Assembly: GCA_964646605.1 (NCBI GenBank)
Contig: CAZYEX010000096.1
Span: 1 to 64,000 of the forward strand
Length of the DNA stretch: 64,000 bases
DNA from: SBAX01 sp964646605
GTDB taxonomy: Bacteria > Planctomycetota > Phycisphaerae > UBA1845
Direction: 5' to 3'
Below the pieces are notes generated by a model that saw nothing but the letters and a program-made list of their open reading frames with translations, was not told the origin of the DNA and did not search any database. The translations under genes and the position numbers were made by a program. Position 1 is the first letter of the stretch. Each line of letters begins with the position of its first letter. Shown here piece after piece: positions 27,914-36,984 of the stretch.

Positions 27914-28068
27914 AAATCCCAAAGGTTCCGGGTTTCGTCGGCCGCGACCCTGTGGTCAACAGGCCGGAGTCGCGGTTGGCCCGAAGGATGATGTAGGCTG
28001 CGTCGGTTGGTCTTGCGGTCGGGTTGGACAGGTATGCAATCCGGGTCAGAAAGTACGGAGGCTTTGTA
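27914..28068. other. Remaining leader of the phosphate module
   Basis: No gene. A Shine-Dalgarno ACGGAGG at 28055-28061 serves the ATG at 28069. No clear -10 element was found. The 170 bases before the Pho-box array (27704-27873) also hold nothing recognisable. Confidence 0.4.
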
Positions 28069-29406
28069 ATGCAGGGATTCGTCTGGCAGAAGTCCGGCGG
28101 TTTTCGTTGGCGCGGTGGGGAGCGATGGCTGGTCGCGCTCATGTCGGTCCTAGCGGTACCCGCTTGGGGCGCTGAGCCGACCCAGCCGGCAAAGAGCGAT
28201 GCACCCGCCAAGGAAACTACGGACGCCAAGCCCTCCGACTTCTGGACTCGAAAGACCCTCACCGGCGACTGGGGAGGCGCTCGCAAGGAACTTGAGGACA
28301 AGGGAATCACGCTCCAGCTTTATTACAACCAGCAGTTCCAACAAAACTTCAAGGGCGGGCTCGATACCCATAACGGACACCGCCTGTCGGGCAGCTACGA
28401 TCTCAACCTGCTTCTGGATTTCGAGAAAATGGGTTTCCTCGACGACTCCGGGTTCTTTTTGCGGGCCGCAAAGGGAACTTGGTCGGACGGGATCAACCCC
28501 AACAAGGTCGGGGCGCTGAACAACGTCAATCAGGACGCGGGCGACGATCATCCCATTTTTGTGAACAAGTGGTGGTTCTGGAAAAAGTTCCTGGACGACA
28601 AGGTCGAACTTCGGCTGGGTTTGCTGCAAACGAACAAGGACCTCTTCGACGCAAGCCCCTACGCCAACCACGAGGACAAGGACTTCATCAACCGAGGTTC
28701 GATCCGCAACGCGACGATCCCCCATCGCAACGGCATCGGGTTCTTCCTGAAGGCCCAGCCCGTGGCGTGGCTTTATGCTCAGGTGGCCGTTCTGGATGCG
28801 CAGTTCCAGGCGCGGACCACGGGGTTCAACTCGGCGTTTCACGACGAGCCTTGGTTCATGGCCTACTGGGAAACGGGCGTGACGCCGAAGTGGAAGTCGG
28901 CCAAGGGTCCCATGCCGGGCAACCTACGGGCGGGGGTGTGGTACGACCCGACGCCCAAGACTAAGTTTGAGGACACGGGGACCGCGGAGGTGCAGTCCGG
29001 CGACGTGGGGTATTACTTCGGGATGGATCAATTGGCATGGAAGGAATCGGCGGAGGAAAAAGACAGCCAGGGGCTGGGAGTCTTCGCCCGGTACGGACAC
29101 GCCCGAGGGGATCGCAACCGCATCACCGACTACTGGTCGGCGGGGGCGTCTTACAAGGGTCTGATTCCGGAGCGCGACCATGATGTCACCGGACTGGCGG
29201 TGTCGCAGTCGATCCTCTCGGATCGCTACGGTGACGAACGTCATCCCCGTGCCGATCGTGAAACGGCCTATGAGTTGTACTATGCTTACCAGGCGACGCC
29301 GTGGTGCGTGGTCTCGCCGCATTTTCAGGTGGTGAGCAATCCCGGCGGGGACAAGGATGACCGCGACGCGATCGTCGGCGGTGTGCGTGTAAGGATCACC
29401 TTCTAA
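28069..29406 (+). CDS. OprB-family porin in the phosphate operon
   Basis: 445 aa from ATG 28069 with a good Shine-Dalgarno; an in-frame ATG at 28024 has none. It has a signal peptide ending near AVPAWGAEP (about residue 35), then the OprB opening LTGDWGGARKELEDKGITLQLYYNQQFQQN and amphipathic strands (LSGSYDLNLLLDFEKMG, VELRLGLLQTNKDLFDASPYAN, FQVVSNPGG) to a terminal RVRITF. OprB porins classically admit glucose and other sugars. The position behind a Pho-box array and before pstS suggests that this one feeds phosphate to the periplasm, analogous to OprP/PhoE; that is inferred from position. Confidence 0.8.
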   Translation: MQGFVWQKSGGFRWRGGERWLVALMSVLAVPAWGAEPTQPAKSDAPAKETTDAKPSDFWTRKTLTGDWGGARKELEDKGITLQLYYNQQFQQNFKGGLDTHNGHRLSGSYDLNLLLDFEKMGFLDDSGFFLRAAKGTWSDGINPNKVGALNNVNQDAGDDHPIFVNKWWFWKKFLDDKVELRLGLLQTNKDLFDASPYANHEDKDFINRGSIRNATIPHRNGIGFFLKAQPVAWLYAQVAVLDAQFQARTTGFNSAFHDEPWFMAYWETGVTPKWKSAKGPMPGNLRAGVWYDPTPKTKFEDTGTAEVQSGDVGYYFGMDQLAWKESAEEKDSQGLGVFARYGHARGDRNRITDYWSAGASYKGLIPERDHDVTGLAVSQSILSDRYGDERHPRADRETAYELYYAYQATPWCVVSPHFQVVSNPGGDKDDRDAIVGGVRVRITF

Positions 29407-29420
29407 CAAGGAGACACGGA

Positions 29421-29615
29421 ATGCGAAGTCAGTTTCGATCGGTAGCCCGGCGTTTGGCCGTTCTGATCGTGCCCGGGGCGATGGCCTTGGGGACGAGCTG
29501 CGTCGAAAACATCCGCGAAAGCGCGGTGGACGGGGGTTTGGGGTTCGTGGAAGACTCGGCGGCGGCGGTGCTGGAAGCGATCATCCCCGTCGCGGATTTC
29601 TTGCCGGGCGAGTAG
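29421..29615 (+). CDS. Small exported protein between porin and pstS
   Basis: 64 aa, with AAGGAG 10 bases before its ATG, 14 bases after the porin stop. The N-terminal basic-hydrophobic segment ends in ALGTSC, a near-lipobox, so it may be a small lipoprotein. The mature part is acidic and helical (ESAVDGGLGFVEDSAAAVLEA). No family is recognised. It probably belongs to the phosphate operon, perhaps as a porin accessory. Confidence 0.55.
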   Translation: MRSQFRSVARRLAVLIVPGAMALGTSCVENIRESAVDGGLGFVEDSAAAVLEAIIPVADFLPGE

Positions 29616-29670
29616 GGTCCGAGGGCCGACCCGTCGCACGGCGCGGCGGCGTAGAACAAGGGGAATACGC

Positions 29671-30717
29671 ATGATGAAATCCGAGATACGGATCCATGAA
29701 GCAAGCACGTCGGGCAGGCGGCGAAATGCCCTTTCGGTTTTCGTCGCGGCGATGGCCGGGTGTGGGTGGTGCCTTCCCGCCCATGCCCAACTTTCGGGCA
29801 CGGTGAAGGTGGACGGCTCGAGTACGGTGGCCCCAATCATGATGGCGGCTGCGGAAATGTACCGGGAAAAGGAGCCGAAAGTCCGAGTGACCGTTGGGAT
29901 CTCGGGCACCGGGGGCGGGTTCAAGAAGTTCCTGGACGCCGACGCGGGTCTGCGGACGGACATCAGCGATGCTTCGCGTCCGATCAAGCCCCCGGAGCTC
30001 GCCAAGGCCGGCGAATTGGGCCTCAAGTTCATCGAGGTGCCCATCGCGATCGACGGGCTGGCGGTGATGGTCAACCCGACGAACACTTTCTGCGGGCATC
30101 TGACGCTCGATGAACTGCGCAAGATTTGGGAACCGGCCAGCACCATCCACAATTGGAAGGACATTCGCGCGGGGTTCCCCGACCTGCCGCTCAAGCTGTA
30201 CGGTCCGGGCACGGACAGCGGCACGTTCGACTACTTCACCGAAGTGATCGTGGGCAAGGAGAAGTCCTCGCGGAGCGACTACAACGCCAGCGAAAACGAC
30301 AACACGTTGGTGCAGGGCGTCGCCGGCGACAAGGGTGCCTTGGGCTACTTCGGATTCTCGTATTACGAGGCGAACAAGGGCAAGCTGAAGCTGGTAGGGA
30401 TCGACCACGGCGACGGCAAGCCGGTGGTTCCGGACCTGGACATTATTCGCGCGGGCAAGTATCATCCACTCGCTCGACCGATGTTCGTGTACGTCAACGC
30501 GGAGTCGTACAAGCGGCCGGAAGTGAGGTCGTTCCTGGATTTCGTGCTGAGCAACGCCAAGAAGATTGTGGAACACCCGCGGGTGAATTACGTGGCCTTC
30601 AAGGACGAGATGTACGAACTCGGAAAAAAGCGGCTCGCCGAGGGCCGGACGGGGTCGGTCATGGAGGGGGCGCCGTCCGGGGTGACGGATATCGTCGAGC
30701 TGTATCGCAAGAAGTAA
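29671..30717 (+). CDS. pstS: Phosphate ABC transporter substrate-binding protein
   Basis: 348 aa. A signal peptide (to about residue 40, PAHAQ) is followed by SGTVKVDGSSTVAPIMMAAAE, the typical PstS start with Ser/Thr ligands for phosphate. Other landmarks are TVGISGTGGGFKKF, DISDASRPIK, and GTDSGTFDYFTE in the second lobe, plus KGALGYFGFSYYEAN near the end. It binds phosphate in the periplasm and delivers it to PstCA. The gene lies 55 bases after the small exported protein and 50 bases before pstC. Confidence 0.93.
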   Translation: MMKSEIRIHEASTSGRRRNALSVFVAAMAGCGWCLPAHAQLSGTVKVDGSSTVAPIMMAAAEMYREKEPKVRVTVGISGTGGGFKKFLDADAGLRTDISDASRPIKPPELAKAGELGLKFIEVPIAIDGLAVMVNPTNTFCGHLTLDELRKIWEPASTIHNWKDIRAGFPDLPLKLYGPGTDSGTFDYFTEVIVGKEKSSRSDYNASENDNTLVQGVAGDKGALGYFGFSYYEANKGKLKLVGIDHGDGKPVVPDLDIIRAGKYHPLARPMFVYVNAESYKRPEVRSFLDFVLSNAKKIVEHPRVNYVAFKDEMYELGKKRLAEGRTGSVMEGAPSGVTDIVELYRKK

Positions 30718-30767
30718 GAGCCGTCCGACTTCGTTGAATCCCTGGCGAGTCGGGGCTTGATGCGGTC

Positions 30768-31661
30768 ATGACCCGAACGCTTCTGCACACCAAAGAGCGG
30801 TTGATTCACGCCGCTCTTTTTCTATGCGCGTTGGTTTCGGTGGCCACCACGCTGGGGATCGTCTGGATCCTGGTCGAAGAGCCGATAAAGTTTTTTGCGA
30901 AGGTCTCCCCGGTCGAATTCTTCTTCGGGACTCGTTGGGCGCCGCTACTCGAGCCGCGCAGCTACGGTGTCTTGCCGCTGATTTGCGGCACATTCCTGGT
31001 GGCTGGAGGGGCGTTGCTGGTCGCCATTCCCATCGGACTCGCTTCCGCGGTGTACATGAGCGAATACGCCTCTCCGCGCGTACGGCGGCTACTCAAGCCG
31101 ATCCTGGAAATCCTCGCCGGCGTACCCACGGTGGTGTACGGATACTTCGCCCTGACCTTCATCACGCCCTACGTGCTTCGGCCGCTGTTTCCGGAAACGG
31201 ATGTTTTCAACGCGGCCAGCGCCGCCCTGGTCGTGGGGGTGATGATTATTCCCACGATCTCCTCGCTGTGCGACGACGCGTTTCGCGCCGTGCCCCGAAG
31301 CCTGCGTGAGGCAGCGTATGCGATGGCTGCGACCCGGTTGGAGGTCTCGACGCGAGTGGTGGTGCCCGCGGCGATGTCGGGCGTGGTGGCTGCGGTCCTC
31401 CTGGCGTTGTCGCGGGCGATCGGCGAAACGATGGCCGTCGCGTTGGCCGCGGGCATGACGCCCAAACTGACCGCCAATCCGTTCACCAGCGTTCAGACCC
31501 TTACGGGCTACATCGTCCAGGTCAGTTTGGGCGATACCCCGGCGGGGACGATCGAGTATCAGACGATCTTTGCCGTCGGATTGACCCTGTTTCTCATCAC
31601 ATTGGCGGTCAACCTGGTCGCCTTGCGCGTGTTGCGCCGCTTCCGCGAGGTGTATGAATGA
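30768..31661 (+). CDS. pstC: Phosphate ABC transporter permease PstC
   Basis: 297 aa with six predicted membrane helices. The EAA loop LREAAYAMAATRLEVSTRVVVPAAMSG is the docking site for the ATPase. LAGVPTVVYGYFAL and LSRAIGETMAVALAAG are typical of PstC. Its stop overlaps the pstA start by four bases (ATGA), so the two subunits are translationally coupled. Confidence 0.92.
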   Translation: MTRTLLHTKERLIHAALFLCALVSVATTLGIVWILVEEPIKFFAKVSPVEFFFGTRWAPLLEPRSYGVLPLICGTFLVAGGALLVAIPIGLASAVYMSEYASPRVRRLLKPILEILAGVPTVVYGYFALTFITPYVLRPLFPETDVFNAASAALVVGVMIIPTISSLCDDAFRAVPRSLREAAYAMAATRLEVSTRVVVPAAMSGVVAAVLLALSRAIGETMAVALAAGMTPKLTANPFTSVQTLTGYIVQVSLGDTPAGTIEYQTIFAVGLTLFLITLAVNLVALRVLRRFREVYE

Positions 31662-32542
31662 CGGACGGCTTGGCCATGTTCGTACCGCGCATCGAGCGGC
31701 GGCGCAAACTGGGGCGGTTGTTCGCGTTCACCTGCGCGGCGCTGAGCTTGGTCGGCGCCGTGTTTCTGAGCGTGCTGATGGCCCACGTGCTGTGGGAAGG
31801 CGCGAGTTGGGTCTCGGTCACGTTCCTGACGAACTTTCCATCGGTCCTATTCCCCGAGAACGCGGGGATCAAGAGCGCTCTGTGGGGGTCGCTTTGGTTG
31901 CTGGGGATCACGACGTTGCTGGCCGTCCCCGTCGGCGTGGCGTCGGCGGTATACCTGGAGGAGTATGCACCGCGAAACCGCTTCACGAGCTTCATTCACC
32001 TGAACATCAGCAACCTCGCGGGCGTTCCCTCGATCGTCTACGGCATCCTGGGAATGACCGTGTTCGTGCGCTGGATGCGTTTTGACCGTAGCGTCCTGGC
32101 TGGGGCATGTACCCTAAGCCTCCTGGTGCTTCCGGTCGTCATCATTGCCAGCCGCGAAGCGTTGTTGGCCGTACCGCAGTCGATCCGCCTGGCCGCCTAT
32201 GCCCTGGGGGCGACGCGCTGGCAGACGGTTCGGTCGCATGTGCTGCCGTCGGCCTTGCCGGGGATCATGACGGGGATCATTCTGGCCGTCTCCCGTGCGA
32301 TCGGCGAGGCGGCCCCGCTCATCATGCTGGGGGCGCTCACGTACGTCGCCTTTGTGCCTGAAGGCCCCTTTGACGCTTTCACGGCTATGCCCATTCAGAT
32401 TTACTCCTGGAGCGATCAACCGCAGGCGGAGTTTCACCATCTGGCGGCGGCGGGTATCATCGTGCTCCTGGCGGTCCTGCTGCCGATGAACGCCCTGGCG
32501 GTCGTGGTCCGAGCGGCGCAGCAAGGCCGGAAGACATGGTAG
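31658..32542 (+). CDS. pstA: Phosphate ABC transporter permease PstA
   Basis: 294 aa, starting within the pstC stop (ATGA). It has six membrane helices, LAGVPSIVYGILGMTVFV, and an EAA loop IRLAAYALGATRWQTVRSHVLPSALPG. The conserved ISRAIGEAAPLIMLGAL equivalent is LAVSRAIGEAAPLIM. Partner of PstC in the inner membrane. Its 3' end overlaps the start of pstB by seven bases. Confidence 0.92.
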   Translation: MTDGLAMFVPRIERRRKLGRLFAFTCAALSLVGAVFLSVLMAHVLWEGASWVSVTFLTNFPSVLFPENAGIKSALWGSLWLLGITTLLAVPVGVASAVYLEEYAPRNRFTSFIHLNISNLAGVPSIVYGILGMTVFVRWMRFDRSVLAGACTLSLLVLPVVIIASREALLAVPQSIRLAAYALGATRWQTVRSHVLPSALPGIMTGIILAVSRAIGEAAPLIMLGALTYVAFVPEGPFDAFTAMPIQIYSWSDQPQAEFHHLAAAGIIVLLAVLLPMNALAVVVRAAQQGRKTW

Positions 32543-33393
32543 ACGTCCTGGAAAACGAAACACGGTCGCCGGCGAAGGGATCGGCCCGGGCCTTCGTTTC
32601 CGTGCCGCGCCGCCCTATGTCCGACGATCGACCCACGCCCTCCTCCGAATGCGTGATCCGAACGGAAAGACTGTCCATTCACTACGGCTCGTTTTGCGCG
32701 GTGCGGGAAGTGACGCTGGAGTTTCCTTCGCACCGTGTGACCGCGATCATCGGACCGTCGGGGTGCGGCAAGAGTACGCTGCTACGGGCCATGAACCGCA
32801 TGAACGATTTCGTCCCCGGAGTGCGGGTCGAGGGGGCTTTGCTCTATCGCGGGGAGGATGTCTACTCGTCGGGGTACGATCCCGTGGAACTGCGGCGGCG
32901 GATCGGCATGGTGTTCCAAAAGCCGAACCCGTTTCCCAAGTCCATTTTCAAAAACGTCGCCTGGGGTGCGGTGATCAACGGGTATCAAGGGAGTATCGAC
33001 GAGTTGGTCGAGCACGCCCTGCAACAGGCCGCGCTGTGGGACGAGGTCAAGGACAAGCTGTACCAGAACGCCTATGCCCTGTCGGGCGGACAGCAACAGC
33101 GACTGTGCATTGCCCGAGCGATCGCCCTGCAACCTGATGTGCTGCTCATGGATGAACCCTGCTCGGCGCTCGACCCCATCGCCACGGCGCGCATCGAGGA
33201 TTTGATCGACCAGCTCAAGAACCGCTATACGGTCATCCTGGTCACGCACAACATGCAGCAGGCGGCGCGGGTGTCGGATCGGACGGCCTTTATGTATATG
33301 GGTGAATTGATCGAGGTGAACGACACGAACACGATCTTCACCAAGCCCGGACAGAAAAAAACACAGGACTACATCACCGGGCGCTTTGGATGA
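32536..33393 (+). CDS. pstB: Phosphate ABC transporter ATPase PstB
   Basis: 285 aa. Walker A is GPSGCGKST (about 74-82), the Q-loop is VFQKPNPFP, which is characteristic of PstB, the signature is LSGGQQQRLCIARAIA (about 182), and Walker B is VLLMDEPCSALDP (about 202). The last motif TKPGQKKTQDYITGRFG is also PstB-specific. The first 27 residues before an alternative ATG (32617) are weakly conserved, so the true start could be there; the overlap with pstA supports 32536. Confidence 0.92.
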   Translation: MVDVLENETRSPAKGSARAFVSVPRRPMSDDRPTPSSECVIRTERLSIHYGSFCAVREVTLEFPSHRVTAIIGPSGCGKSTLLRAMNRMNDFVPGVRVEGALLYRGEDVYSSGYDPVELRRRIGMVFQKPNPFPKSIFKNVAWGAVINGYQGSIDELVEHALQQAALWDEVKDKLYQNAYALSGGQQQRLCIARAIALQPDVLLMDEPCSALDPIATARIEDLIDQLKNRYTVILVTHNMQQAARVSDRTAFMYMGELIEVNDTNTIFTKPGQKKTQDYITGRFG

Positions 33394-33397
33394 TCCC

Positions 33398-34054
33398 ATG
33401 ACAGCGCATTTCGTGGATTTGTTGGACGAATTACGGCGTCGCTCGCTACGTATGGCCAGTCTGGTCGAAGACGTCGTGCAAGAGGCGTGTGAATCATTCT
33501 TGCGCGCCGACATCGCCATGGCCGAGCGCGTGGTCAACCGCGACAGTGACGTCGATGCCGAGGAGGTCGAGGTCGAATCCGAAGTGATTCGGCTGATGGC
33601 GTTGTACCAGCCCGTGGGGTCGGATTTGCGGCTGCTTTGTACCGTCCTGAAAGTGAACAACGACCTCGAACGCATTGCGGACTGTGCGGTCAACGTGGCC
33701 CAGCGCGCCCGGCACGTCGATGTTCGCACACTGTCGTCGCCCTACGAGGACCTTCGGCAGATGTGCCCCATTGTCGAACACATGCTCGGCAACGCGGTCA
33801 AAGCCTATGCCGCACAAACCGTGGACGACGCCCAGAAAGTTTTTCTGGAAGAGGAAGCCGTCGACGCCATGTATGGTCAGATCATTCGCCGCGTGGTGGC
33901 CGAAGGGTCCAAGTCGCCGGAGCGAATGGCCTCGTTCCTTGACGTCCTCTCCGTCGCCAAGAACCTCGAACGCATCGCCGACCACGCCACCAACATCGCC
34001 GAGGACGTGGTCTACGTCTGCACGGGCGAGATCGTGCGACATCGACGGCGATAG
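33398..34054 (+). CDS. phoU: PhoU, phosphate signalling regulator
   Basis: 218 aa from ATG 33398, four bases after the pstB stop. Two helical PhoU repeats are visible: residues about 8-95 (LLDELRRRSLRMASLVEDVV ... LMALYQPVGSDLRLL) and about 115-215 (IVEHMLGNAVKAYA ... FLDVLSVAKNLERIADHATNIAEDVVY). The E/D-rich metal cluster motif ERIADHATNIAED is intact. PhoU links the Pst transporter to a PhoR-type sensor kinase and restrains the Pho response when phosphate is plentiful. No phoB or phoR is in the window. Confidence 0.9.
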   Translation: MTAHFVDLLDELRRRSLRMASLVEDVVQEACESFLRADIAMAERVVNRDSDVDAEEVEVESEVIRLMALYQPVGSDLRLLCTVLKVNNDLERIADCAVNVAQRARHVDVRTLSSPYEDLRQMCPIVEHMLGNAVKAYAAQTVDDAQKVFLEEEAVDAMYGQIIRRVVAEGSKSPERMASFLDVLSVAKNLERIADHATNIAEDVVYVCTGEIVRHRRR

Positions 34055-34201
34055 CGGCGGGCGTCGTGCCAGCCAGACGGCCCGCATCTCGGAATCCGGA
34101 ACCGCGCACAGCGAGGCTTGACATGATCCCTTGACCGAGGTACACCCAGGATGCTCGCGGTTCGTTCGCAACAGTGGCCGAAACAGCTCGGTGGCGTCAA
34201 C

Positions 34202-35617
34202 ATGGACAGAGCCCGCCCCCATTCTTGGACCGCGCGTCTCCTGGAAATAGTGGTCGTCTGGGTTTGCGCAGTCCCTCCGGCTCGCGGCGGGGGCATTGGA
34301 CTCTGCGACGACCTCGGGGGCGTTTGCTCCGAGCCTTGCCCGTGCGAGGGAGCGTGCTTTGCGGATGAGAATTGTTCCGACGGGTACATTTGTCACGCCG
34401 AGTGTGTGGGCCCTTGGGATTGCTATTGTTACGAGCCGACGGGGCAATGGACCTGCGGACCGTTTTGTGAGTGCGCCGGACGGTGCATCCCGACCCCCGA
34501 ACCCACCGGCCCGCGAGGGTACTCGATCACCGACCTTGGCACGCTTGGCGGGTGGTCGGCCCACGCTAGGGCCGTAAACAACCTCGGTCAGGTGGTTGGC
34601 GAAGCCGACACGTCCGCCGGTTATCGCCACGCCTTTCTCTGGGACCATGGTGTCATGACGGACTTGGGCGTCTTGGAGGGTCACCGCGTCAGTTTCGCCG
34701 TGGATATCAACAACTACGGGCAGGTCGCTTGCAACTCCGCCTACTCTGGCTTCTGTTATGATTGCTGGGACGCGTTCCTGTGGTCCAAAGGACAAAAGAC
34801 CGAATTGGGGCACCTCGGTGGCCACGCAGCGAAAGCCCACGCAATCAATGACGCCGGTCAGATTGTGGGCAGAGCCACCATATCTGGGAAGATCGGACAC
34901 TCGTTCTTGTGGTACGACGGCACGATGACCGACTTATACACGTCGATTGGCGTAACCGACGTGCACGACATCAACGCATTCGGAGACCTGACGACCGCGG
35001 TCGCGGGTGAAGGTGGTCCTCATGCAGCGGTATGGAGCAATGGAAAAACATCGGACCTCGGTACGCTTGGCGGGCTTTACAGCTATGCTGTGGGAATCAA
35101 CGACCGGGGCGAGGTGATCGGCAACTCCGAGCGGGCTCCAGGGGGTGATCGCCTGTTCTTTCCCTTCTTGTGGACGGATGGAAAAATGGTTGAGCTCGAG
35201 GCGTTGTACGCCTCGTTCGTCAACACCGCCTCGAGCGCCCTTAACAATTGCGGGGAGCTTGTACTCGGTGGGCAGCTTTATCAGCCGGGTCAGGGACTCC
35301 AGGACCTTTCAGGCATGATCCCCGCGGAGGCGCGGTGGTACGAACTGCAGACCCTCGGGATCAGTGATCGCGGACAGATCGTGGGGTACGGAGTGTTCGA
35401 GGGGCGCTATCGAGCGTTCTTGATGTCACCGGTGGCAGGGGATTTGGAAGTAGACGGGGACATTGACTTTCGCGACTTCGCCGTGTTCCAGAACCGGTTC
35501 ACGGGCGAGAAACTTCCCGAGATTCCAGGCTGCGAACGCGCCGACCTCGATGGCGATGCGGATGTCGACGTGGACGACTTGGCGGTGTTTTACAAAGCCC
35601 TCGACGGGCCTCGCTAG
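34202..35617 (+). CDS. Secreted HAF-repeat protein with dockerin-like tail
   Basis: 471 aa from ATG 34202; an upstream ATG at 34151 gives a poorer signal peptide. After the signal (to about residue 30) a cysteine-rich stretch of about 85 aa (16 Cys; CSEPCPCEGACFADENC, CHAECVGPWDCYCYE) suggests a small disulfide domain. HAF repeats follow (ITDLGTLGGWSAHARAVNNLGQVVG, HAFLWDHGVMTDLG, ELGHLGGHAAKAHAINDAGQIVG and others). HAF repeats are beta-propeller-like surface modules. The tail DLEVDGDIDFRDFAVFQNRF ... DLDGDADVDVDDLAVFYKAL is dockerin-like. Function unknown; it is not part of the phosphate operon. Confidence 0.8.
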   Translation: MDRARPHSWTARLLEIVVVWVCAVPPARGGGIGLCDDLGGVCSEPCPCEGACFADENCSDGYICHAECVGPWDCYCYEPTGQWTCGPFCECAGRCIPTPEPTGPRGYSITDLGTLGGWSAHARAVNNLGQVVGEADTSAGYRHAFLWDHGVMTDLGVLEGHRVSFAVDINNYGQVACNSAYSGFCYDCWDAFLWSKGQKTELGHLGGHAAKAHAINDAGQIVGRATISGKIGHSFLWYDGTMTDLYTSIGVTDVHDINAFGDLTTAVAGEGGPHAAVWSNGKTSDLGTLGGLYSYAVGINDRGEVIGNSERAPGGDRLFFPFLWTDGKMVELEALYASFVNTASSALNNCGELVLGGQLYQPGQGLQDLSGMIPAEARWYELQTLGISDRGQIVGYGVFEGRYRAFLMSPVAGDLEVDGDIDFRDFAVFQNRFTGEKLPEIPGCERADLDGDADVDVDDLAVFYKALDGPR

Positions 35618-36028
35618 AGGAAAGCGGGCTCCTTGGCGCGGGGGTCTGACTCGAACGGTTGTCGCGGCGGGGAGCGGGCTTGTCTCGGAAGAGGGCTTGA
35701 CACGCTCGCTTGCCCTTGACACTGCGCGTCAAGGGGAGCCGCTCGGGGCTCGGATCGACCACGGCGGGCAATGTACGGCGCGACAGGTGATCGCTCGTAA
35801 TTATAGGCTCCGCGAATCAGAGAAGTCCAGCCCCGGTTATCGCACTCTGCAATTCAGCGTCGTCCTCTTTCATCTCGCTGACCGCGTCCGACGAACCGTC
35901 GGAACGTCCGACAACAAGTTACCTCCCTGTATATCCCGGTCGTTGGGACGGATTGAATTGTAAACTCCCAGGGGCCTACGATGGTTGAGGGCATCGTTAG
36001 GCGTTCCGTCGCCGAGGAGGCCGGGGAT
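35618..36028. other. Intergenic region with a dispersed inverted repeat
   Basis: 411 bases without a gene. CCCTTGAC (35713-35720) and GTCAAGGG (35728-35735) form a perfect 8-bp stem. The first 14 bases of the 35713 element also occur at 3366-3379. A second block at 35895-35915 has CCGACGAACCGTCGG-type symmetry. It probably holds the promoter of the next gene. Confidence 0.45.
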
Positions 36029-36802
36029 ATGTCTTATATTGATTTGCACCAGACCCTGCACGAATGGCCTTACGAGCCGGACAAGATATCCGTCCGCAAA
36101 ATCCTCGGCACCGACGACTCCGTCCGCATTCAGATGCGCGTGGAACTCGGCATGTTGCAGATGGAGGCCGAGGGTCGCCCGGACGGCGTGCGCCCCTTCG
36201 GGTGCGAATCGCTGCTGGAATACCATCAAAAGAGACTGGCCAAACATCAGGAGCGAAACGGCACGACCCTGGGGTTCGGACTGACCCGCCCCGAGTGTCA
36301 CGCGATCCGCATCGAGGCTTCGCTCTATTACCGCCGTTACATCGCCTATTTCGTGCTTGAGGAGTTCGACAGCGTGCTTCGCGACACCCGCCACAGTCTG
36401 AGCATTTTTGACCTCTGCCACGAGCACGCCATGGACAATGAGGACCGCGTGGTGCTGGAGGAGTTTCGTCCCTATGTGTTGATGATGCACGCGCGGGCCC
36501 AAGCCTATCATGCGATGGAAGAGGGGGAGCCGGCCAGCGCCTTGGCCCACGTCAACCGCGGAGTCATCGAGATCCGCGCCCACTTCGAGCGTCACGGACA
36601 CCCGGAAGCCGCCGACACCAGCGAAGAGATCAAGATCCTCCGCAACCTGGCCACGGAAATGAGCGGTCGCGTGCCGCCGGATTCGATGGTCGTGGCGCGG
36701 AAGGCCCTTCGCGCCGCCGTCGAGCAGGAACGCTTCGAGGAGGCCGCCCGCTTGCGCGACGAACTCAAGGAAATCACCACCCGCCGGCGCAAACCCGCGT
36801 AA
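36029..36802 (+). CDS. UVR-motif (UvrB/UvrC motif) protein of unknown role
   Basis: 257 aa from ATG 36029, with GAGGAGG eight bases upstream. The middle is helical (ARAQAYHAMEEGEPASALAHVNRGVIEIR), possibly TPR-like. The C-terminal 35 residues, LRAAVEQERFEEAARLRDELKEI, are a clean UVR motif as in McsA, UvrB, UvrC and ClpC partners. The early part WPYEPDKISVRKILGTDDSVRIQMRVELGMLQME is distinctive and recurs in planctomycete UVR proteins. A role in protein quality control or stress is possible but not shown. Confidence 0.7.
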   Translation: MSYIDLHQTLHEWPYEPDKISVRKILGTDDSVRIQMRVELGMLQMEAEGRPDGVRPFGCESLLEYHQKRLAKHQERNGTTLGFGLTRPECHAIRIEASLYYRRYIAYFVLEEFDSVLRDTRHSLSIFDLCHEHAMDNEDRVVLEEFRPYVLMMHARAQAYHAMEEGEPASALAHVNRGVIEIRAHFERHGHPEAADTSEEIKILRNLATEMSGRVPPDSMVVARKALRAAVEQERFEEAARLRDELKEITTRRRKPA

Positions 36803-36851
36803 CCCGGTTGTCTGCCGCCGGTCATTGGCGAGACTCGGCGAAGCGGAGGAT

Positions 36852-36880
36852 CGGCTGTGTGCCAACAGTTGGCACAGCCG
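36852..36880 (-). terminator. Hairpin at the 3' end of tRNA-Thr
   Basis: The arms CGGCTG-TG-TGCCAA and TTGGCACAGCCG pair over 12 bp with a 2-base bulge. The hairpin overlaps the tRNA 3' acceptor and would form just past the tRNA. There is no T-tract, so it is a processing or attenuation candidate rather than a clear Rho-independent terminator. Confidence 0.35.
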
Positions 36881-36947
36881 ACGGAGGGACTTGAACCCTC
36901 AACCCCGGCTTTACGAAAGCCGTGCTCTACCATTGAGCTACGTCGGC
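36876..36947 (-). tRNA. tRNA-Thr (anticodon CGT)
   Basis: On the minus strand the acceptor arms GCCGACG and CGTCGGC pair perfectly. The anticodon stem CGGCT/AGCCG encloses TTCGTAA, giving CGT. The D-loop AGCTCAATGGTAGAGC and T-loop GGGTTCAAGTCCC are standard. 72 bases with a U discriminator and no encoded CCA. Confidence 0.94.
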
Positions 36948-36984
36948 CTAGGGTCATGGCTTGTACGCCCCGCGCACGGGCTCG

